Of a stretch of 64,000 bases of DNA, positions 14,370 through 22,900 are shown piece by piece. The stretch comes from Mikania micrantha (taxonomy: Eukaryota; Streptophyta; Magnoliopsida; Asterales; Asteraceae), in NCBI GenBank assembly GCA_009363875.1, contig CM018680.1, forward strand, positions 64,701,279 to 64,765,278. Direction: 5' to 3'. How positions within the stretch are numbered: position 1 is the first letter of the stretch; every line of letters starts with the position of its first letter. Both the position numbers and the translations under genes were made by a program. The notes under the pieces were generated by a model. It was not told the DNA's origin. It did not search any database and saw only the letters and a program-made list of their open reading frames with translations.

Positions 14370-17300
14370 GTTTTATTTTATTTTGTTATTATTTTTTATA
14401 CATTAAATAAATTGTTGTTTGATTTTTTATATTTTATATATTAAAAGCACTGTTGTAAAAATCGGCCGCCTAGGCGCTAGGCGGCCTTAAACTGTCTCGA
14501 TTTTGGCCTAGGCGGCGTAGTCAGATTTTTATTTTTATTTTTTCATTTTTTTGAATTTTTTGACTTTTTTTTGACTTTTTTCTAGTAAAAATAGACCAGC
14601 TTCATGATTATTAGACATTTCTCAAACAAAAATTCTTAATATGTCTTTGAAACATCGAATCCAACCACTTAACATCGAAATCCATCTCTAAACTTTGAAC
14701 TCGGTGCTTAAGTTTGAACTTTTAAGTACTTTATATAGTATATTTAAGTTTATTTTTTAAATTATTTGAAGTATTATATAATATATATTTGTAAACTTAC
14801 ATATAAAAATCAAATCCGCCTAGCGCCGACTAATCTCGATTAATCCCTAGGTGGTACCTCGCCGCCCGACTAGCGTATAGCGACTTTTACAACCATGATT
14901 AAAAGTATATAATTGTCTTATTTCACTATTGCGTTTTTTCAAAAATTATAATTATAGAAAACACATATTATCTTAATTTTTTGAAAAATACATTTTGAAC
15001 GATGTGTTTTATGTTCAAATTATTGTGTAATATATTAATCAATATGTTTTACATTCAGGTCATTGTGTATTATGCATTCATCATGATCTTACATGTTTTA
15101 GCTCATTTCTTGTTTTTTGTTATTGTTTTTATATATTAAACGAATTTGCTCTTATTTACTCTTTATGTTTTCCATACTAAAAGTACACAATTGTATAAAT
15201 TAAATATTTTGTTTTTTAAAACTTCTTATTTTAGAAAAACATATATTTCAGGTTATTGTATTATATGTATTTATAATTGTGTTTTACGTTTTAAATTATT
15301 TGATGTTATATTGTCGTTGTTTTTAATGTATTAGATAAATTTGTTGTTTTATCATTATAATTTACATATAAAAAGTATGTGATTGTGTTATTTCTACATT
15401 ATACTTTTAAACTTATCATTTTAGAAATAGAGCAAGACACAATGGAAAAAACAAAAACACAATGACAAACAAAAAACAAAATAACGAACAAAAAGATACA
15501 ATGATAAATTACAATTACAAGGTGTTGGAAAACGTATTTTTTTTATTTCTTATATATAACAATATTATACTCGTTTTAAAAAGGAAAAAAACACTCATTT
15601 TTGGTGTAATTTTTTTGAAAAAAAATAATATCATATATAAAACTTATGATTGTTTAAAAAAATGGGAGATAAATGATAAAAAATCAACAAAAGTGTTTAT
15701 GCTAAAATGTTCTTCCACTAACTTTTTTATACAACTTAATCTCAACGGTTAATTACATATTTAATGTTATTAAATCCTTTCTACACTTTTTAAAGTTAAA
15801 CCTCTTAATATTATATATAAACACTAACTATCAAATGAATACTCGATCTTATCTATTTAAACCTAAAAATCATATCATTTAATTAGGTTATTACATAATG
15901 TATTACCCGGGTTGAATAAAAAAATTAATAAATAGTTTTCAATGAAAATTTATAAATTATAAAATGATTTTTTTATATGAAATATGATTTAATTTCCGTA
16001 GAATTTAATATTTTAAATAATAAAATAATAATATTAATTTTAAAATGTATATGTGTTGTATACATGCATATATGTGCATTGCAAATGTGTGTGTATAAAT
16101 AGAGAGAAAAGAGAAAGTGAAGGAGATTACATTAGAGTTGTCTTCATCTTCAAAAAATGGATCCAGAATGTTTGAAAAATTGATACGACTTGTGCACTGC
16201 ACGTTGAATTTTCCAGCATTGTATCATGTTCACGAAATTCACTGATTTTGATACTAGTGTTTATAGTTCTCACCTCTTCATAACTTTGAAGACTCTTTGT
16301 ACAAGCAGAATTGTCCCTCATAATGTCCACATAATTACCATTACAATTGTTTATGGCTGACTACAAAACAAATTGTCACACATATAACTCAACAATCCAA
16401 TTCAACCTCACATATAACTCAACAATCCAATTTAACCTTTTCATATAACTAAAGTTGTAAGATCATATCACCTGGTAAACATCGTCTGATATAAGTGCCA
16501 TGCGATGAGCATATTCAAATCTTGAATTGAAATCCATGAACTTATTGGTTAGAGGACTACAAAGAATGTAACCCTGTGTTCAAGTTGTAAGAACATTGAG
16601 AGGATATTTGACACAAGGTAATGAAAGAAGAAGATAAAATAACTTAGTCAAAAATTAACAAAAGTAAAGATTGTTTGCTCAATGAAACGAAACCATTAGG
16701 GACTTTTGTATAGTTTATTAGTGTCATCATGGCCCGATACATGAATCGACATGTGCCATATCTCATGTCGGTCCATTATCTGATTCTTGATCTAAACATT
16801 TATTTGTTAAATATATTTTATTTTTAACCTTGTAATTTTTTTTTAACTTTTAATAATTGGTAAATTTCTATATTTAATTAAAAGAAGTATGTTTTCTTGA
16901 ATTGTATTACATCATTTTGTATTTTCATGGCTTCCAAACAACGTGAAATAAATAATTTTGTTTCATTCTTATATAGTAACCTTATATAACAATGAAATAT
17001 AGATTAATTCATTTTCTTTCCTATTTTATTATCTCATATCAAAATGTTCAAGACCAAACTTTTTCAATTTTTCGTATATACAATTAGACTAATGAAATTA
17101 TATACAAATGGTTTTCCGTGTATATTGTGGTATCCTAGTGAAGAAGTCATGTCAAACTTTTATAGTTACGCTATGAGCAAGGGTATGGTTATTTGCACAT
17201 CCATCTTTTAAAATTAACATATCACCGACACTACACATCTCATATAGGCATATATGATAACCGCTTATAACACTCAGTGATTAAACACTGATTGACCTTG

Positions 17301-19954
17301 TATACAATCCACTCGTATAGGCCTATATTATACGAAACCAATTATTGACACTAAGAATTCTGACAATTAATGATTAGTCTTCATACACGTCTAGCTTGTA
17401 TATGACTATACGAGATGTATAAAAGATAGTGAAATATGGGAATTGAGTGTGAAAATTACATAATAAACATAGTAAATATGTGATTGTGTGGGAGTTGTTT
17501 CTAGAAGCATATAAATTAATGCGTATGATAGGAAAGTGATATTTTGGTAATAATATATAACAGTTTGAAAGATTTAATGATTTACTTGAATGTTGATGGC
17601 TGGTAGGTCTCCACGTTCATTACCTATAATTGATATAAATTGATGTTATTTATTTCCAACGCTAAATTATGGTAAAGAAAAGTTTTTTTTTTCTTTTTTT
17701 TTTGGGAATGCGAAAAAGAGGATATTAATTAGTTACCTTCATATAATTCTAGAATGACTTTTGGAACAATAACGCCGTTGTAGGAAATTCCTGATATATA
17801 TAATGGATTCTTCAAAAACTTTGGATTTTCGATCAAAAACTGTAATTACACAAAAGACAAAGAAGTTCACTATAAAAGAATACTAGAAATATATATATAT
17901 ATATATATAATATAAGGGGTTAATATTTGTATATCACATTAAATCAGTCAAAGCATACATTCATTATATTTACTTATATATATATATATATTTTAAATAT
18001 TTTTAAGATAAAAATATGATGTTATTGATATAGCAGCATAAGAATTACTTCACATTATATTATATGTTCAACCATGAAAAAGTATGTGTTTGAAAGTATT
18101 AATACACATATAATATAATTAGTTTATTGACTTGTTTATTACACAAAGTTGTATAAAATATAAACATCACAAACCAATCACTAATAAAAAATAGATAAAC
18201 AAATAACATAAATTATTTGTATTTTTAAAAAAGAAAATAATATTACATTTTATAAATATTTAAATACTTAATTTCTTTAAACAATATAAATGATATTTGA
18301 AAATTTTGAATTTTTGAAATTAATAACTAGAAATGAAAAGTTTGAAACGATTTAAAATTTGAAAGTTTGACTTTGTTGTATTAAATGAAGTTAATTTTTA
18401 GATTTGTTAAGTATGTTATGTTGAGCCTAGAAAGACTATGTGGCAAATGTGATGCACATAGGTTAGAAAGACGCAAAGTAACATATTGTATATTTTTATA
18501 ACATAATATAAATATATAATTGCTAGACAATCGATAAGTATGTTAAAACATGTTCTTTCAATCTATATATATGTTTTCTTTATTAAATGTATATAGGATG
18601 AGGTATTTACTTCATTAAATAATAAATTAAAATATTACACATAAAAAAGAGAAATTCATTTTGTAAATTAATAATGTTGCAAAATAATATAAGTTTCAAA
18701 ATACAGTTGGTAAAACAAACAACAAATATTCTTTTATAAATAATTAGTCATAAGTTTATGTATATTTTCTTTAAAAGTGTTTTGATTATAATTTTTAATT
18801 AAAAAGTATAATTAACAAAAATATAAAATAAAAAGTATGTAAATGCAATGAATTCAAACATTTAAAAATGATTAATAACATATTTGATGAGAAAATTACT
18901 AAAAATTATCCAAATGACTATTTATTTATTTATAACACATCTTAAGTTAAATTAAATTGATATTTTTTAACAACAATATCCATTTAGGAGTTTACACCGC
19001 GTGTGAACGGTTGCCCGCTTAAACAGAACAAAAGCAAAATATTTATCCAATTAAAATTTTATAAAAAAACACTAAGTCATACCGATCAGCTCATATAGAT
19101 ATTCGTTCACAAAAGCAGTCACAACATGTAGACCAACAAAACTAGTCTCAATGACTCTTAATCGGTCCGAAAACAATAAATCAAATTAACCGTCTCAAAA
19201 TCAAATCTCTCAGCTCCCAAGTAATAAGATCCCAAATATAAGCATATCATATTAAAAACCATAAAATTAAAACAATAAAAAAGATGCTTGCAGCGATTAA
19301 ATATAATATCAAAAAATAAAAACATAAAATAAACAAATATTTAATTATTATTATTTAAATATAATTATTTACACATTATTAATATTCATTGTAATGATTA
19401 GCTTTCTTATATATAGGGGATGGTTCGAATGTTAAGCATTCCTTATTGCGTTAACCGAATAACTATATCTCATTACTTTGGGGCCCACATTAAAGTAAAT
19501 TTAAAGGTTTAGGTTTTTCTTATTAATGTAAGTGGGCACTACATTAATTACAAAAGAAAAAAAACATAAACCTTTAGATTTACTTTAATGTGGGCCTCAA
19601 AGTAATAAGATGTAGTTATTTGATTAACGTAATAAACATATGTTAACAAACGAACCACATCCTATATATATATACCCTATATATATATAGATATATGGAG
19701 AGGATCAAATGTTAACCCTTCCTTATTGCGTTAACCGAATAGTTACATTTTATTACTTTGGTGCCCACATTAAAGTAAATCTAAAGATGTAAGATTTTTT
19801 TCTTTTTTTATTAATGTAAGTGGGCCCTATATTAATTAAATTAATTAAAAAAGAAGAAAAACCTACAATTTTATATTTACTTTAATGTGACCCCAAAGTA
19901 ATAAGATCTAGTTATTCGATTAACCTAAAAAGAAATGGTTAATTTTTGATCTTC

Positions 19955-19999
<45 letters not shown>

Positions 20000-22900
20000 C
20001 ACACTAACATACAAAGATGGAAACTTGGAAAATTTAAAGATCAAATATGAAAACTTGGAAAACCTTAAAGTTCATTCTTTTAGGTGTTTCAATCATAGTT
20101 AAATTTTTTATACATATTATTTTTTCTTTAAATTAATCAATGCAAATGAAACATATATTACTATTTATAAGTATTTAGTTATTATTTTTTTAAAATTTGA
20201 TTTAAATTTAACAATTTTGAAACTTTATTTTTAATTTGTGAATTTGTTTTTTTTCATGATTGCATCTTATTTCAAGTTAATTATTATTTTTTACTTATTA
20301 TTAATAAAGAATCATATATGTTTCATTTGTCACAACTAATTTTTAAAAACTAAATTATTTTAAGAAAATTACATATCTGAACATTTACTGAAAACTGAGT
20401 AACTTTAGAATGATAAAAAAAAATTTAAGTGACTATATTAGAACACTAAGAAAGCTTGATTACTATTAGGTGAAATTTTTAATTTACTGGTATGCAATAC
20501 GGAAACATAGAACACCTTTAAGATCATCTTTTTATGTCTTAAAATCAAACTAATAATGTTGGTTTTACTTATTGGTTGTTAATCTGGTTAATTGTAGCTT
20601 TATTTACCTGTTCTCTTTGATTAGTTAAGTATTGAAGGAACCCAATGATTTACAACACAAGTAGGTTGAAGGCTCTTATGGTCACCAAGGAAAAAAACAT
20701 AAAAGAACGAGATATATATATATATATATTAGGTGTAGAAAGATTGTTTGAAGATGTACTTCCCCTTGATCATATCTCTAAAAGGCACTTTATGATAAAT
20801 TTAGGATTATAAATAAAATTTTGCTTTAACCTTTTTAATTAAGTCTTTATAATCAGTAGCTAGAATTGTATCACTGCTAACCCAACCTTCTTGGGTTTCA
20901 GAATAAGAAAAACCGGTACCAGCAGGCATATCCACGAATATCATATTAGCTATCTATAAAATTACAAGAAATTATTTGTCAAAATCAAATTAAACCTCAC
21001 CTTGAGAATTGAATTATTGGAAAAATAGCTGAACATTTAACCTGTGTCCATGCGCCTGGATTCAATGTTAATATGAGACTGTCTGGGTTTATATAAAGTG
21101 GACCTACATGAATGCAATGTCGTAGAGTTTTTATTAGATTCATAACTCAAACAACCCCCCCCCCCTAAAAAAAAAATTTTTTTTAGCTGCAACTCACACA
21201 AGGCATGTTAAATGGGTCGAATTGGTTAGTTGTGGGTTCAACATAACCTAAACCTGAAAATTTAAAACAAACCTGAACCCAATATGAACATGACAATCAG
21301 GTCAAACCTACAAACAAGAACGTATTTAGCAAAACCCTACCCTAAAGCTCAAACTAATATACCTTTTGCTTAAGACTGAACCTACATATGATCTCTCATC
21401 TAAAAGACAAAGTTTTAACCAAAGAGCTAGCCACACATTAGCACACACCTATCTATTTATCTAAACTAACTAAAGATGAGCAACATCGTACTAACAAATA
21501 CATTGACCTTAAGATAAGCAAAATCGTAACAACACGTACCTGAAATGATTTTGCATAAAATAAAGAGAAGTGATATTAGTTTAGTTTACATTTCATAAAG
21601 AATACATACAACAATATGTAAACTATATTTACAAACATAGATATATAATACCGGCTTTTATTTAAGTTTTTTCCTTTATAGCAACATAGAAGATTCAACT
21701 AAATATTCGTTTTATCTTAAAAAGTCTAAGAAATTATTAACCATTAGATCATGAGATCAAATTTAAAAAGGAAAATTCAAAATTTTAGAGGGAAAATTCA
21801 GTTTATTGTGTTTAATTATCGTCATTGTGTATTTTTTAAATGCTTGTGTATAATTATTTTTTTTGTGTGTTTTAAAGGTAATTGCGTCTTTTTTTACAGG
21901 TAATTATGTATTTTTTTAAAGATCATTATGTTATTCATGCTCGTCATTGTATCATCTTTGCTTGATGTTAGGTATTCTGATACATCATTGTCTATTAAAT
22001 TTTTCAGAAAAACACAACATTAAGCAGAAAACACAAAAGACACAATGTCATGTACAATGTCATGTACAATGTCATGTACAAAAGATATAATAACATGTAC
22101 AAAATTGTTCATACTTGTCATTATGTCTTTTTTTACCGGTAACTGTGTCTATTTTAGACATAATTGTATTATTCATACTCGTTATTGTGTCATGATCATT
22201 CCTTGACATTATTTATTCTGAAACATCATTATGTCTTAAATTGTTCAGGAAAACACAACATTGAGCATGAAACACAAAATACACATTCATCTGTACAAAA
22301 GACACAATGTCATGTACAAATGACCTAATGACCTGTACAAAATACATAATAAACTAAAAAAACAAATTTTTTTATAGGAACACTAAACTAGTTTTGAAGA
22401 TAAAAATGCTCGTTTTTATGATATATTTTTTTCAAAAAATAATTTCGTATGTAAAAGTTATGAACGTTTAAAGAAAGTGTGTGAACTTGATAAAAGGTAA
22501 ACAAAAGTAGTAATTACTAAAATAGCATCCAACAACTTGATTTAATCATAGTCATTGATTAACGATCTAATGACTCAATATCATTATTAGACTTTTTATG
22601 ATAAGAAACTTATTTAGTTTAAGATAAACATATCTTTCTCCCTTTAGAATTGATTTGAAACTTAGGTAAAACGACATTTCACATTTTAGTTAACTACTTT
22701 AATTAAGTTGTTAGATTGTAAATATGTGTAAGATTCTTTTCATTATTAATTTTAATGACATAAATTTGTTTGGAAATTGTACAAGGGAAAACAAATAGAT
22801 TGTGTGGATGTATGTATACCTTCTTCATCTAGGAGAGCAAGTATAAAAGAAGCCCCTGGACCTCCAGGAAAATGAAAAATAAGAGGGTCTTCTTGTGGAT

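Noticed and set aside
16127..16330. Continuous 67-aa frame through an SCPL exon boundary
   Set aside because: The middle 77 bases (16197-16273) are an intron (GTGAGA..GTGCAG). Splicing restores family-like sequence and phase.
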